From the NCBI GenBank assembly GCA_019322475.1, contig JAHWIN010000046.1, positions 1 to 10,789 of the forward strand: a DNA stretch of 10,789 bases, read 5' to 3'. Made by a program: the position numbers and the translations under genes. This DNA is from Candidatus Woesearchaeota archaeon. GTDB taxonomy: Archaea; Nanobdellota; Nanobdellia; Woesearchaeales; JACPBV01. Below the pieces are notes generated by a model. That model was given only the letters and a program-made list of their open reading frames with translations, made no database searches and was not told the origin of the DNA. Positions 10,789-10,789 of this stretch are shown in pieces; within the stretch, counting starts at the first letter, position 1; each line of letters opens with the position of its first letter.

Positions 10789-10789
10789 G

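Overview
The window looks like chromosomal DNA of an archaeon, most likely one with a reduced, fast-evolving genome of the DPANN type. The evidence is a eukaryote/archaeal-type ribosomal protein (eS1/S3Ae), an archaeal AMP phosphorylase, TATA boxes of the form TTTATAAA placed about 26-33 bases before tRNA and protein genes, Shine-Dalgarno sequences matching GAGGTGAT, and tRNA genes interrupted by introns with bulge-helix-bulge (BHB) splice sites. The DPANN assignment is an inference; no 16S rRNA is present. The gyrB gene is of bacterial type, as is common in archaea that acquired gyrase.

Layout. 1-110: possible RNA hairpins, no convincing gene. 111-211: tRNA-Gln(CUG), minus strand, with a D-loop intron. 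288-1076: rps3ae. 1125-3008: gyrB. 3159-4451: a two-gene unit of a TtuA/Ncs6-type tRNA thiolase and an unknown 116-aa protein. 4551-5291: a DEDD-type 3'-5' exonuclease whose stop codon lies in the loop of a perfect 13-bp inverted repeat. 5393-7168: a cobalamin-binding radical SAM enzyme fused to TPR repeats. 7345-7905: a tRNA cluster with tRNA-Glu(UUC) and tRNA-Ile(UAU) on the minus strand and tRNA-Ser(UGA) on the plus strand. 7908-10482: AMP phosphorylase and an AI-2E family membrane protein in an overlapping pair. 10541-10788: a 248-base nested set of inverted repeats.

The most striking content is in the tRNAs. Four tRNA genes carry six introns: one in Gln (D loop), two in Ile (29/30 and 37/38) and three in Ser (29/30, 37/38 and 59/60). 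In both Ile and Ser the first two introns leave an 8-base micro-exon that carries the anticodon, and the 29/30 introns share the same GCGC/GCGC BHB core. The Ile tRNA decodes AUA with a genomically encoded UAU anticodon instead of the usual archaeal CAU that is modified to agmatidine. AUA is used freely in the genes here, for example three in a row in gyrB.

Functionally the protein genes cover translation (rps3ae, tRNA thiolase), DNA topology (gyrB), nucleic-acid turnover (exonuclease) and nucleotide salvage (AMP phosphorylase). All run on the minus strand; tRNA-Ser is the only plus-strand gene I can support. Translation starts appear mixed. Genes with TATA boxes about 24-32 bases from the start codon look leaderless (rps3ae, the thiolase). 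Genes with leaders of about 15-17 bases carry strong Shine-Dalgarno sites and use unusual starts (TTG for the exonuclease, apparently ATT for the AI-2E protein).
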